From: Bacteroidetes bacterium UBA955
GTDB lineage: Bacteria; Bacteroidota; Bacteroidia; NS11-12g; UBA955
Reading direction: 5' to 3'
Length of the DNA stretch: 14,502 bases
NCBI GenBank assembly: GCA_002293105.1
Contig: DBCP01000163.1
Coordinates: 1 to 14,502, forward strand
The notes beneath the pieces are model-generated. The model worked only from the letters and a program-made list of their open reading frames with translations, was not told the origin of the DNA and did not search any database. Positions 6,425-14,210 of this stretch are shown piece after piece; position 1 is the first letter of the stretch, and each line of letters starts with the position of its first letter. A program made the position numbers and the translations under genes.

Positions 6425-9400
6425 TCAAAGTGCACTGAGTAGCGTTTTCCGCAAAAACAAACCAGAGTTTAACGGAATACTCAAACTAAAGCGAATCCCG
6501 CGTTGCAATTGTTGCTTGTAAGTGGGCAAGATATATTCGCCCACAAATTCCATTTCACCCAAGGTCTTTTGCAAATCATTATTCATAAACAACGGCACAC
6601 TCACTTGTAAAAATCCGGTACGGATCATCAGGCCGGCATCAAAAAATTTGGTTGGGAAAGAAAATATTCCAGGAAGCGCGGGTATTACAGGATTGGGCAT
6701 ACGAGCATAATCAGCGAATACCCGAATCATCGAAGGCACTTTTGGCAAACTCATCGAAAAGTTAATTGCGGCCAAACTACTCGTACTACCGATAAAAGTT
6801 GCGGTACCCATGCCCCCCATGTTGTTCATGCGCTGCTGTCCGTTGGTGGTAAAACCATACTGACCATTCCAAGAATTATTCGCAAACGTAGGCGCTGAGT
6901 TCCGCCCCCTGAAATACTCATCGTAAAAAATATCCTGCTGACCTGAGGCGCCGCTCAACATCAAATACATATTTTCAATTTCAGCCCCCCGACCTCGATT
7001 TCCACCATCGCTCAACACACCTACCTTACCCCAGTAACCACGCAGCTCAATGTTTCTGGCCTTCTTTTTTTCAGCGATGTAATTCCATGTATACTTGGCC
7101 TCAACTTGGCCTCGGTTTGTGGAAGTAATACCATCCGAAACGGGAAAAATGCTATATGTTACATATTCGTTTTGCGACACGTTCTCTAAACTGACCTTAT
7201 ATTCAAATACAGACACTGGACCACGCTTGGTTCCAAAGTAATTAAGGCGCCATCCGTAGAGACCAATATCGCTTTGTTCCGTTGCATAAAATGGAGCCCA
7301 GCGCATCCCCTGCCAATTAATCAATCCCGTTGCCTCCAAAAAATGCGTAAACCCTTTGCGGCGTTTCGCACTGCCCAACTCCATAATCGCATAAGGTTTA
7401 ATTACAGTAAATCCCGGATGCGTCAACGAATTGTCGCGAAGCGAATCCCGCCACGATGAGTTACTCTGAAACGTCATCGCACTCACCCCAATTCGCAAAC
7501 TCTTGTATCGCTTACCACCCAAGGGATTATAGCTAATGTCTCCCAAACCCGATAAATTCTTCCGTCCAAACGAATACAACGGCACCAAAGAATACCGCCA
7601 CTTGGGCGACGGCAAACTCGTGTTGTGCAGCACCACACCCAACATTGTACGATCATACTGATTCCAACCCACCGCCGGCAACCAATAATGGTTCCTCTCC
7701 CAAGGCAAATCGTTCCCCGTGCCAAATTTCAACGTCGTTTTACGTCCTTCCCCCGACCAAACATTGTTGTTGCGATTCACCTCCGGAATCATCCGATTTT
7801 GATCAATCACAAACGTATCCGTAACCCTTCGGCCCTTTTGAACAGCAAATTTAGACTGACTCGCACCCAGCTGAACCGTTGGATATTTCTTTCCGTCCTT
7901 ACCGGGCGATACCCAAACCGATTCAGCCACCACGCCGTTTTCTATGCGTTGCACTGCGATCGGACCGTTGATTTGCCCCACACTTTTCACCTTCACCAAA
8001 CTCTTTCCCACTGCCTGTCTTACACCCACGATTTTATAATCAACCACCTTCCGAGAATCAATCAACCCATCGAACAACCAACCCAAATCCTGTTTGCTCA
8101 CTTCCTCCAAAACCGCCCTAAAATCCTCGGGTTGTGGATGCCTAAACTTCCAACGCTCAAAATAGGCCTGCATGCAAGCATCAAACAAAGAATCGCCCAA
8201 ATAGGCCTTCAAATAATGAAATACCAACCCCGTTTTCTGGTACATCACCCCGCCATAATTGGCCGATGAAAAATCCGCAGAATGCGAATGAATTGGCTGA
8301 TCTACACAAAACGAAGCCATGCATCGATACATCACATCGCCCTCGTCTTTGTGCGACAACCCCTCAAAACCCAATTTCCTTGCAGCGCCACCGGCCATAT
8401 CGCTCAATCGCGTATTTTTCGGATACTTCTCCGCCACATATCGCATCTCATTCAAGGTATTCAACCCCTCGTCCATCCACCCAAAATCGCGCTCGTTGCT
8501 ACCCAAAATACCATAAAACCAGTTGTGCCCAACCTCATGCACAATCACCACCTCCAGTGCTTCTTTGTTACCACTTGAACCAATCACCGTTACATTGGGA
8601 TACTCCATCCCGCCGCCCGCACTAATGGTTCCGTCCACCGCAGTAACCTGACTGTAAGGATAATCGCCATTCCATTGAGAGTATTTCTTAATGCCATCGT
8701 GCAAATATTCCAAAGCAAATGGCTTCCAAATATCCTCCGAGTTTGGCTCATACATCGCCCAAGTGGTTACCGTTTTTCCGCTGTTCGGCAAGATCACTTC
8801 ACCCTTCAATACCTTGAACGACTTATCGGCAAACCACGCAAAATCATGCACGCGCGATTGGGTATATCGGATGGTTTTGAGCACTTTGCTCGACGTCTGA
8901 TCTTCATAGTGCTTGTCGATATTGCTCCAATCTATGTCCGCACGCTTAATGGGCACATCAGCAGCACGATACATCCCAACCGGAATCAGCTCTTTTGGTA
9001 CATTCGCTTGAAACGGATTCTCTGATTCCACTTTGGTTTCGTCGGGATGCAAATCCGTAACAGCATTGTATTCCGCCAACAAATTCAAACGCTTAATTTC
9101 CCTTTCAGTTTGCAAATCACCCGTTGCACCCACTGTATAATTCTCTGGCAGTGTTATACTTACATCGAAACTACCATATTCAGAATAAAACTCTCCCTGG
9201 TTCAAATACGGCATGGGATGCCAACCTTTTTCATCGTATACCGCCGGCTTGGGATACCACTGCGTGATTTGATAGGTTTGATCGATATGTCCCATCCGCG
9301 ACACTTCACCCGAAGGCAATTTCACCCGAAATGGCGTAGAAATCACCACCTTTTCTCCCGGTGCCAAAGGCTTATTCAAAGTCAGCTTGGCGATATCGAT

Positions 9401-9766
9401 GTGCTTTGCATCATAGGTCAATTTCAACGAAATCCCCCCCTCTTTAAAATCCAAAGAATCGATAAAACCTTGATACTCGGGATCGTTTCGGAACAAAAAG
9501 TCCTTGCCCGACATCATCAATTGCTTGGCCAAGGCCGTTCCATTGTTTTTATAAGCGTTGGGCCAAAGATGAATGTAAAGAAACGACAGCGTATTGGGTG
9601 AATTATTCGTATAAACAAACTGTTCATTCCCCCTCAACATGTGCGATTCATCATCCAATGTCACTTGGAGTTTGTAATCTACTTCTTGCTGCCAATTTCC
9701 TTTGGTCTGGGCGAAGGCAGAACTCATCAAGCATGCCATACCCAAAACGATCCATACGCGTTTCAT
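6425..9766 (-). CDS. Secreted M1-family zinc metallopeptidase with ~440-residue C-terminal beta-rich extension
   Basis: At 1113 residues this is far longer than a usual M1 aminopeptidase unit of 550-650. A Sec signal peptide (about 1-19, MKRVWIVLGMACLMSSAFA) precedes an N-terminal beta saddle, then the gluzincin core: substrate-binding GGGMEYP at 384-390 (variant of GAMEN), zinc site H410-E-V-G-H414 with third ligand E433 exactly 18 residues after H414, and a likely catalytic tyrosine in VMYQKTG (Y509). The peptidase part appears to end near NRMIPEVNRNNN (658-668). Residues about 680-1113 are rich in alternating aromatic/polar strands (for example RYSLVPLYSFGRKNLSGLGDISYN and the terminal IRFSLSIPLN), resembling an outer-membrane beta-barrel. 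It would hydrolyse peptides outside the cytoplasm. It starts 21 bp after the PspC gene ends. Confidence 0.88.
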   Translation of the reverse strand: MKRVWIVLGMACLMSSAFAQTKGNWQQEVDYKLQVTLDDESHMLRGNEQFVYTNNSPNTLSFLYIHLWPNAYKNNGTALAKQLMMSGKDFLFRNDPEYQGFIDSLDFKEGGISLKLTYDAKHIDIAKLTLNKPLAPGEKVVISTPFRVKLPSGEVSRMGHIDQTYQITQWYPKPAVYDEKGWHPMPYLNQGEFYSEYGSFDVSITLPENYTVGATGDLQTEREIKRLNLLAEYNAVTDLHPDETKVESENPFQANVPKELIPVGMYRAADVPIKRADIDWSNIDKHYEDQTSSKVLKTIRYTQSRVHDFAWFADKSFKVLKGEVILPNSGKTVTTWAMYEPNSEDIWKPFALEYLHDGIKKYSQWNGDYPYSQVTAVDGTISAGGGMEYPNVTVIGSSGNKEALEVVIVHEVGHNWFYGILGSNERDFGWMDEGLNTLNEMRYVAEKYPKNTRLSDMAGGAARKLGFEGLSHKDEGDVMYRCMASFCVDQPIHSHSADFSSANYGGVMYQKTGLVFHYLKAYLGDSLFDACMQAYFERWKFRHPQPEDFRAVLEEVSKQDLGWLFDGLIDSRKVVDYKIVGVRQAVGKSLVKVKSVGQINGPIAVQRIENGVVAESVWVSPGKDGKKYPTVQLGASQSKFAVQKGRRVTDTFVIDQNRMIPEVNRNNNVWSGEGRKTTLKFGTGNDLPWERNHYWLPAVGWNQYDRTMLGVVLHNTSLPSPKWRYSLVPLYSFGRKNLSGLGDISYNPLGGKRYKSLRIGVSAMTFQSNSSWRDSLRDNSLTHPGFTVIKPYAIMELGSAKRRKGFTHFLEATGLINWQGMRWAPFYATEQSDIGLYGWRLNYFGTKRGPVSVFEYKVSLENVSQNEYVTYSIFPVSDGITSTNRGQVEAKYTWNYIAEKKKARNIELRGYWGKVGVLSDGGNRGRGAEIENMYLMLSGASGQQDIFYDEYFRGRNSAPTFANNSWNGQYGFTTNGQQRMNNMGGMGTATFIGSTSSLAAINFSMSLPKVPSMIRVFADYARMPNPVIPALPGIFSFPTKFFDAGLMIRTGFLQVSVPLFMNNDLQKTLGEMEFVGEYILPTYKQQLQRGIRFSLSIPLNSGLFLRKTLLSAL

Positions 9767-9787
9767 AAGTATGGCAATTTACGAAAA

Positions 9788-11401
9788 TTATGGCAGTATC
9801 ATTTCGATGCCGCTTTCGGTTGATTTCACCCGAGCATACCCATTCTCCATATCGTCTAGCCCCAAATACTGATCGTTCACATAAGAAATCAAATCCCTAC
9901 AACTGCGATCGATGTTGGCCTTGTAACCAATAGGCAAATTCAACACAACTTCCACCGACGGATTCCTCCATGGCGCGTTCTTACCCAAAATTAGTACATC
10001 AGGTAAAATCAATGTGGTTGAATCCCACCGAACATCGTAACGCAAGCCCGCCGCATTGGAGATAGCACTTTTGCGACTGCCCCGGCTGCGCTTAAACACC
10101 GTTACATAGGGCTTGGATTCCAAGGTATTGGCCACCGTAAGCGATACGTCATTGCTGGCGCGATTGAGCATCAAATCATAAAACTCCTTGCCATCGCCAT
10201 GCTCTCGACGATACGACATGTCTCCGCCATTGAGCGTTATCTCCACATCCATATCGCCCATCGCCTGTTCTACTTCTGCTTTGGTTGGTCCATCAACATC
10301 ACCCTCCCATTTCATGGGCACAGCTTCTGTTCTTACCTTGATGGTCTTGGCTGTATCCGATGATTCGCAAGTTTTGGTATAATTCACAGAGGCCGAAGTT
10401 GAAAATCCCCGACCAATTTCCACCGATTTCACGGTGAGAAAAACCAACGCAATCCAGAAGGCCACATTCAACGGCCAACGCAAAAAAGGACTCATTTTTT
10501 TACCATTCACCAAAATCCGAATCAAACCGTAAATCAGGTGTATCAATGGCACTAGCGCAACTGCACAGATGGCGATGACCGTCCCGGCCAAGTAGGTATA
10601 GCCCAACAAGAAATAATCATAGAAAGCATCAAACACAAAAGCAAACATGCCCGCAGAAAGCACGCCTCCCACCACGAATGGAACGATGATAGAAAACAGG
10701 GCAATCAATGCAATGGCCGCAAAGACTTTCACCACCAACTTGCCTGTTTTACCCAGCCCTCGCTTCGCGCGGGGACTCACGTTCTCCATGGCCAATCGCA
10801 CATTCTGGTCCACCACCTTCGCCAAATTGTCGAAATTCACCCGCTCACCCCGCATCTGCAACTTCTCCACCGGTGTCTTCGCCGCAGGAATAATCACCAT
10901 CAAAAAGACATATACCAAAATCACCGTTCCAAACGATGCAAAGGCCAACACCCCAAACGCCGCTCGCACAAACACCGGATCCCATCCAAAATAAGCCGCT
11001 ATCCCACTGCATACCCCATAAACCACCACGTCGTCCTCGTTGCGATACAATCGCTTGCCATCGCCACCCGAGCCACCCGTAGACCCCACAAATTCAGCAC
11101 CCTCGGCCCCAGCATTCGAACCTCCCGACTCCGCGTCCACACGGTCCATCGCATCGCCCAACTCCTCCGCTGAACCCACCTGCGCAATTACTTCCTCCAC
11201 TTGGTTCAGAAAAATCGCGGGGGTGCCCGAATTCAAAAAATGACTGAACAACTCCGCAATGCGGTTTTCAATGTCGTCGTACACCTCCTTTTCGGTGATG
11301 CGGATTCGGAGCGATTCCAAATATTGTTTCAAACGGTCATACGCGACCTCATCGATCTGAAATACAAATCCATTGATGTTGGCTGAAATGATGCGATTCA
11401 T
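9788..11401 (-). CDS. PspC-domain membrane protein with long C-terminal extracytoplasmic region
   Basis: A 537-residue protein of the type encoded next to padR in many Bacteroidetes. Residues 1-85 form an N-terminal helical domain (MNRIISANINGFVFQIDEVAYDRLKQYLESLR, ending EEVIAQVGSAEELGDAM), followed by a Gly/Ser/Ala-rich linker (90-114). The PspC domain spans about 116-175 (KRLYRNEDDVVVYGVCSGIAAYFGWDPVFVRAAF plus a membrane helix to IIPAAK). Three more hydrophobic regions lie at about 223-258, 266-296 and 308-326. The C-terminal 210 residues are beta-rich and probably extracytoplasmic. PspC in proteobacteria is an inner-membrane sensor of envelope stress; here the role is inferred only from the domain. 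It lies 36 bp downstream of padR and 21 bp upstream of the M1 peptidase, so the three are likely one transcript under PadR control. Confidence 0.88.
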   Translation of the reverse strand: MNRIISANINGFVFQIDEVAYDRLKQYLESLRIRITEKEVYDDIENRIAELFSHFLNSGTPAIFLNQVEEVIAQVGSAEELGDAMDRVDAESGGSNAGAEGAEFVGSTGGSGGDGKRLYRNEDDVVVYGVCSGIAAYFGWDPVFVRAAFGVLAFASFGTVILVYVFLMVIIPAAKTPVEKLQMRGERVNFDNLAKVVDQNVRLAMENVSPRAKRGLGKTGKLVVKVFAAIALIALFSIIVPFVVGGVLSAGMFAFVFDAFYDYFLLGYTYLAGTVIAICAVALVPLIHLIYGLIRILVNGKKMSPFLRWPLNVAFWIALVFLTVKSVEIGRGFSTSASVNYTKTCESSDTAKTIKVRTEAVPMKWEGDVDGPTKAEVEQAMGDMDVEITLNGGDMSYRREHGDGKEFYDLMLNRASNDVSLTVANTLESKPYVTVFKRSRGSRKSAISNAAGLRYDVRWDSTTLILPDVLILGKNAPWRNPSVEVVLNLPIGYKANIDRSCRDLISYVNDQYLGLDDMENGYARVKSTESGIEMILP

Positions 11402-11437
11402 GGGTTTTATGTTTTTTTGTGATGGTGTTAAGGGATG

Positions 11438-11776
11438 TTATTGGGTTGGATTGCTTTTCGACACATGCTCAACGGCAAATTGCAATTCTGTCCACGTGTT
11501 GGACAGCGATGTCAAAAACAAGGCACCAGATTCCGTAATCTCAAAGTACTTTCTCGGCGGCCCGGATTTGGATTCCTCCCAGTGATAACTGAGCAAACCC
11601 CCATTCTTTAATCGGGTGAGCAAAGGATACAAGGTTCCCTCCACCACCAACAACTTCGCCTGCTTCAATCGATCCAAAATGTCCGATGAATAACAAGCCC
11701 CTTGAGAGATAATCTGCAAAATGCAGTACTCCAAAATGCCTTTCCTCATCTGCGATTGGGTGTTTTCCAAATCCAT
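11438..11776 (-). CDS. PadR-family transcriptional regulator
   Basis: A 112-residue PadR winged helix: MDLENTQSQMRKGILEYCIL (1-20, first helix), SSDILDRL (30-37), the recognition region VVEGTLYPLLTRLKNGGLLSYHWEES (44-69) and the wing GPPRKYFEITESG (72-84), then a dimerisation helix (about 85-105). This is the short type that pairs with PspC-domain proteins in Bacteroidetes and represses its own operon. The open frame extends to 11812, but that start would place the promoter inside the gene. The ATG at 11776 matches the usual MxxENTxxQMRKG beginning of such regulators. With a perfect -7 box ending 4 bp before this ATG, the mRNA is predicted to be leaderless. The effector is unknown. Confidence 0.92.
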   Translation of the reverse strand: MDLENTQSQMRKGILEYCILQIISQGACYSSDILDRLKQAKLLVVEGTLYPLLTRLKNGGLLSYHWEESKSGPPRKYFEITESGALFLTSLSNTWTELQFAVEHVSKSNPTQ

Positions 11777-11780
11777 ACTG

Positions 11781-11812
11781 CAAAGATAAGTGATTATTTT
11801 AGTACTATGCAA
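11781..11812 (-). promoter_or_regulatory. padR operon promoter (-33 TTG, N21, -7 TATCTTTG)
   Basis: On the minus strand TTG (11812-11810) is followed after 21 bp by TATCTTTG (11788-11781), an exact match to the Bacteroidetes promoter form TTG-N17-23-TAnnTTTG. Transcription should begin about 7 bp beyond the -7 centre, at or within a base or two of the padR start codon. Confidence 0.72.
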
Positions 11813-11826
11813 TACAAAGTACTATG
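11801..11826. promoter_or_regulatory. Probable PadR operator: repeated AGTACTATG flanking the -33 element
   Basis: AGTACTATG occurs at 11801-11809 and again at 11818-11826, a 17-bp period. Because AGTACT is itself self-complementary, positions 11801-11823 also read as a dyad AGTACT-N11-AGTACT centred at 11812, exactly on the -33 TTG of the padR promoter. Binding there would block RNA polymerase, as expected for autorepression by a dimeric PadR protein. The assignment to PadR rests on position and symmetry. Confidence 0.6.
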
Positions 11827-11854
11827 AACGAATCGATTTGTTCGATGAACGAAT
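11824..11854. repeat. Direct repeat ATGAACGAAT x2 with an inverted arm between
   Basis: ATGAACGAAT is perfect at 11824-11833 and 11845-11854, with a 21-bp period (two helical turns). Between them, ATTTGTTC (11836-11843) is complementary at 7 of 8 positions to GAACGAAT in either repeat. The element lies between the padR operator and the CRP-type palindrome and is probably not transcribed from either promoter, which favours a DNA-binding site. Confidence 0.5.
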
Positions 11855-11870
11855 TTCCCTCTCAAAAATG

Positions 11871-11890
11871 GCTGTGACAATTGTCACAGC
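11871..11890. promoter_or_regulatory. Perfect 20-bp CRP/FNR-family palindrome
   Basis: GCTGTGACAATTGTCACAGC is identical to its own reverse complement and contains TGTGA-N6-TCACA, the classical site form of the CRP/FNR superfamily. Its centre (11880.5) is 33 bp from the centre of a near-consensus -7 box (11910-11917). This puts it at about -40 from the predicted start, where class II activators of this family bind. The regulated genes are most likely the rhodanese and thioredoxin downstream. Confidence 0.72.
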
Positions 11891-11909
11891 AATCAACAAA
11901 AACAACCAT

Positions 11910-11917
11910 GACTTTTG
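11910..11917 (+). promoter_or_regulatory. Candidate -7 element of the rhodanese-thioredoxin operon
   Basis: GACTTTTG has one mismatch to TAnnTTTG and lies 26 bp before the rhodanese ATG, predicting a start near 11921 and a leader of about 23 nt. There is no well-spaced -33 TTG, as expected if a bound activator at the palindrome substitutes for it. Confidence 0.4.
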
Positions 11918-11943
11918 TAGCATCATTTAAAACAAACCCTAAA

Positions 11944-12252
11944 ATGTTCAATTCATTCAAATCTCTATTCGGCATGGGCCCATCAGCAGACTTCAAAGCA
12001 TTGGCAGCCCAAGGCGCCACCATCATCGATGTTCGCAGCAAAGCGGAATACGCTTCCGGGCATATCAAAGGCAGCATCAACATCCCATTAGATACACTGC
12101 CAAACAACCTCAACAAAATCAATAAAAACAAACCCGTGATCACCTGTTGTGCTTCGGGCATGCGCAGCGCATCGGCCAAAGGCATCCTCCAAAACAATGG
12201 CTTCGATGTGCACAACGGCGGCGGTTGGTCTTCGCTTAAAAACCAAATCTAA
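11944..12252 (+). CDS. Single-domain rhodanese-like sulfurtransferase
   Basis: The 102 residues form one rhodanese domain. The family motifs are [23 protein letters not shown] (27-49) and the active-site loop C69-A-S-G-M-R-S75, with Cys69 expected to carry the persulfide; an extra cysteine precedes it (C68). [13 protein letters not shown] closes the domain, as in many Bacteroidetes homologues that begin MFN-x-x-KSLFG. An upstream TTG at 11881 is in frame but lies inside the CRP-type palindrome and adds residues absent from relatives, so the ATG at 11944 is chosen. A soluble cytoplasmic protein is predicted. It lies 17 bp upstream of a thioredoxin, which could reduce the persulfide or disulfide formed on it; the pair probably handles sulfane sulfur or redox stress under the CRP/FNR-type regulator. 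Confidence 0.92.
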   Translation: MFNSFKSLFGMGPSADFKALAAQGATIIDVRSKAEYASGHIKGSINIPLDTLPNNLNKINKNKPVITCCASGMRSASAKGILQNNGFDVHNGGGWSSLKNQI

Positions 12253-12269
12253 ACGCCAATCCTCGCAAC

Positions 12270-12566
12270 ATGTCCACCTTTCAAGAACTCATACAGTCCA
12301 ACAAACCCGTTCTCGTCGATTTTTTCGCCGAATGGTGCGGACCCTGCAAAATGATGAAACCCATCCTCGAAGAACTCAAAACCAAAGTGGGTGATGAAGC
12401 GAGCATCATCAAAATTGATATCGACAAAAACCCCGCTGCGGCACAAGCTTATAACGTTCGAAGTGTACCCACCTTGATGATTTTCAAAAATGGAAAATCG
12501 GTGTGGCGACAGTCGGGCGTGTTACCTGCCAATCAGTTAAAGTCGCTCCTCGACCAACACAAATAA
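12270..12566 (+). CDS. Thioredoxin
   Basis: A 98-residue single-domain thioredoxin with the canonical active site W22-C-G-P-C26 after VLVDFFAEW and the cis-proline loop S65-V-P67-T68. The strand [19 protein letters not shown] and the C-terminal helix complete the fold. It lacks a signal peptide, so it is cytoplasmic and reduced by thioredoxin reductase encoded elsewhere. Being slightly shorter than E. coli TrxA (about 108), it lacks the first strand/helix portion, as do many secondary thioredoxins of this phylum. It follows the rhodanese gene by 17 bp and ends 26 bp before the convergent pentapeptide-repeat gene, with no clear terminator hairpin between. Confidence 0.94.
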   Translation: MSTFQELIQSNKPVLVDFFAEWCGPCKMMKPILEELKTKVGDEASIIKIDIDKNPAAAQAYNVRSVPTLMIFKNGKSVWRQSGVLPANQLKSLLDQHK

Positions 12567-12592
12567 CAAACTCGAAATCGAACTTAACCCGC

Positions 12593-13162
12593 CTACTTGA
12601 TCTCGATCTGATAGGCACTCAACAGGCCAGGCAATCCATCCAAGGAGAACTTGGCCTTTTTGATGTTGTTGGTGTTGGGATCGATGCGATAATATTGCGC
12701 TGTGGCAAAATTCGCCTTCTCCAATATGGTCCGATCAAACAGCGCGTCCATGAGATTGCAATCGGCAAAATTGACCTCGCTTAAATCGGCCTCGGTAAAA
12801 TCAACCTCCTTCAAACTGCAACGCAGTAGCGGTATTTTCTTAAGTTTGAGTTGATAGAACGATGAATGATCAAGCAGGCAGTCTGCGAACGACACCGAAA
12901 AAATAAGCGTATTACAGGTCTCAAACCGAAGTCCCAGCAACTTGCAATGCTCAAATTTACAATCGCGCAAAATCGCCCCGTCCAATCGCACCCCGCTCAA
13001 ATTACAATGCTCAAACACACAACCCGAGAAATTAAAATCGGTGAGATTGGCGCCGCCAAAATCAACATGAGAAAAAACGCATTCTTCGTATTCCCCCACT
13101 TCAAAAGGCGTTTCTAAAGCATGAATATGCTCAAATTGTTGATCGTATTTATAAATCGACAT
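12593..13162 (-). CDS. Pentapeptide-repeat protein (Qnr-like)
   Basis: The 189 residues are built of A(D/N)LxX-type pentapeptides, visible as repeated Phe/Leu centres: CVFSHVDFGGANLTDFNFSGCVFEHCNLSGVRLDGAILRDCKFEHCKL (28-75) and, after a less regular stretch (80-96), SSFYQLKLKKIPLLRCSLKEVDFTEADLSEVNFADCNLMDALFDRTILEKANF (100-152). The non-repeat C-terminus (DPNTNNIKKAKFSLDGLPGLLSAYQIEI) matches the capping helix of Qnr-type proteins. The fold is a right-handed quadrilateral beta helix that can mimic DNA. Qnr and MfpA bind gyrase and can lower quinolone susceptibility, but many chromosomal relatives have no known target, so a resistance phenotype is not implied. Its start overlaps the end of the AI-2E-family gene by 14 bp, indicating co-transcription. 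Confidence 0.88.
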   Translation of the reverse strand: MSIYKYDQQFEHIHALETPFEVGEYEECVFSHVDFGGANLTDFNFSGCVFEHCNLSGVRLDGAILRDCKFEHCKLLGLRFETCNTLIFSVSFADCLLDHSSFYQLKLKKIPLLRCSLKEVDFTEADLSEVNFADCNLMDALFDRTILEKANFATAQYYRIDPNTNNIKKAKFSLDGLPGLLSAYQIEIK

Positions 13163-14198
13163 GATTCTCCTTCGCTACATCTTTGGGCAAAGTCATCCCA
13201 CCCACATGAAACTCACGCATGTAGATTTTCACGAGCAAAATAAACAAACTGATCAAAATCGGCCCAAAAATCAAACCCATAAAACCAAAGATATTTACAC
13301 CCATAATTACCCCAAAAATGGTAATCAGCGGATGGGCATCGCCCCATTTGTTTTGAATATACAAGCGCACCAAATTGTCAACCGTACCCAATACCACTAT
13401 GCCAAAAATCAACACCACCAGTGCCTGCGATGAATGGCCGTTAGTATACTGCAAAACAGCCAATGGCATGTAGGCAATACTCGCGCCCACCAATGGGATA
13501 ATCGCCGCGATGGCCGTTGCGCAAAACCAAAACAACAAATCATCTACACCCAAAAACGCATAGCAAATCACAGCGAGAATGGCTTGCACAAAAGCGGTTG
13601 CTGGAATTCCAGCTGCGTTAGAGACCACCAACGAATGCAGCTCCTTCCCAATGAGGGCGATGTGATTGTCTTCCAAAGGCAAATACTCGTAGCACCAAGC
13701 TTCTAGGGAACGACGGTTGAGCAGCATGAAATATAGCACGAAATACATCACAGCCACGGAAGCAAAGGAATTGGCGATTACACCAACCATTGAACTAGCG
13801 GCAACGGTGACATAGGCTGAGGCTTGTTTGAGGTTTTCGGTGGTTAGAATTTCAAATCCAAACCGCTGTTCTTGCTGAGTAATAAAAGCATTGATAGACT
13901 GCAGGACTTCTTGACTGTGCGATACAACCTCGGCCAATCGGGCGGTAACTTCTCCGATGATCAATCCGGCGGGAACAACAACCAAAACAAAACTGCCAAT
14001 GAGCAATAAAAGGGTTGATTTCACTTTGCTCAGGCGATATCGTTTTTCGAGAAAATCTTGCGGTTTGCGCAGAAAAAAATAGAGGGTAAGTGCGCCGAGG
14101 AATCCCGACAAAAAACCCAACAACTCCCAGGCAATAAATAGTCCAAATACAACCAACAGAAGGAGATAGCCATTCTGTCGGACAGTCGATTTATGCAT
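13149..14198 (-). CDS. AI-2E family transporter (PF01594 permease)
   Basis: A 349-residue polytopic inner-membrane protein of the AI-2E/UPF0118 family. Hydrophobic segments include NGYLLLLVVFGLFIAWELLG and FLSGFLGALTLYFFL near the N-terminus, LLLLIGSFVLVVVPAGLIIG, and a central soluble helical stretch (about 80-140). After these come SFASVAVMYFVLYFMLL, the family-typical FWFCATAIAAIIPLVGASIAYMPLAV, and near the end TIFGVIMGVNIFGFMGLIFGPILISLFILLVKIY with the conserved G-x-x-G-x-I-x-GP motif. Only a few members were linked to autoinducer-2 export; others act as Na+(Li+)/H+ antiporters, so the substrate is open. A TTG start two codons upstream is possible, but ATG at 14198 is preferred. The downstream Qnr-like gene begins within its last codons. 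Its leader contains a terminator-like hairpin. Confidence 0.92.
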   Translation of the reverse strand: MHKSTVRQNGYLLLLVVFGLFIAWELLGFLSGFLGALTLYFFLRKPQDFLEKRYRLSKVKSTLLLLIGSFVLVVVPAGLIIGEVTARLAEVVSHSQEVLQSINAFITQQEQRFGFEILTTENLKQASAYVTVAASSMVGVIANSFASVAVMYFVLYFMLLNRRSLEAWCYEYLPLEDNHIALIGKELHSLVVSNAAGIPATAFVQAILAVICYAFLGVDDLLFWFCATAIAAIIPLVGASIAYMPLAVLQYTNGHSSQALVVLIFGIVVLGTVDNLVRLYIQNKWGDAHPLITIFGVIMGVNIFGFMGLIFGPILISLFILLVKIYMREFHVGGMTLPKDVAKENHVDL

Positions 14199-14210
14199 AC
14201 ACAAAGAAAC

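Noticed and set aside
7625..9601. Long plus-strand open frames opposite the M1 peptidase gene (up to 214 codons)
   Set aside because: They are antisense to a protein with clear domain motifs, contain low-complexity His/Pro/Arg-rich translations, match no family I know, and have no promoter or start context.
11777..11812. Extended PadR start giving 12 more residues
   Set aside because: The extension is encoded by the promoter itself, and homologous regulators begin at the MDLENTQ position.
11881..11943. TTG start extending the rhodanese by 21 residues
   Set aside because: It begins inside the CRP-type palindrome and upstream of the predicted transcription start, and the added residues are not typical of the family.
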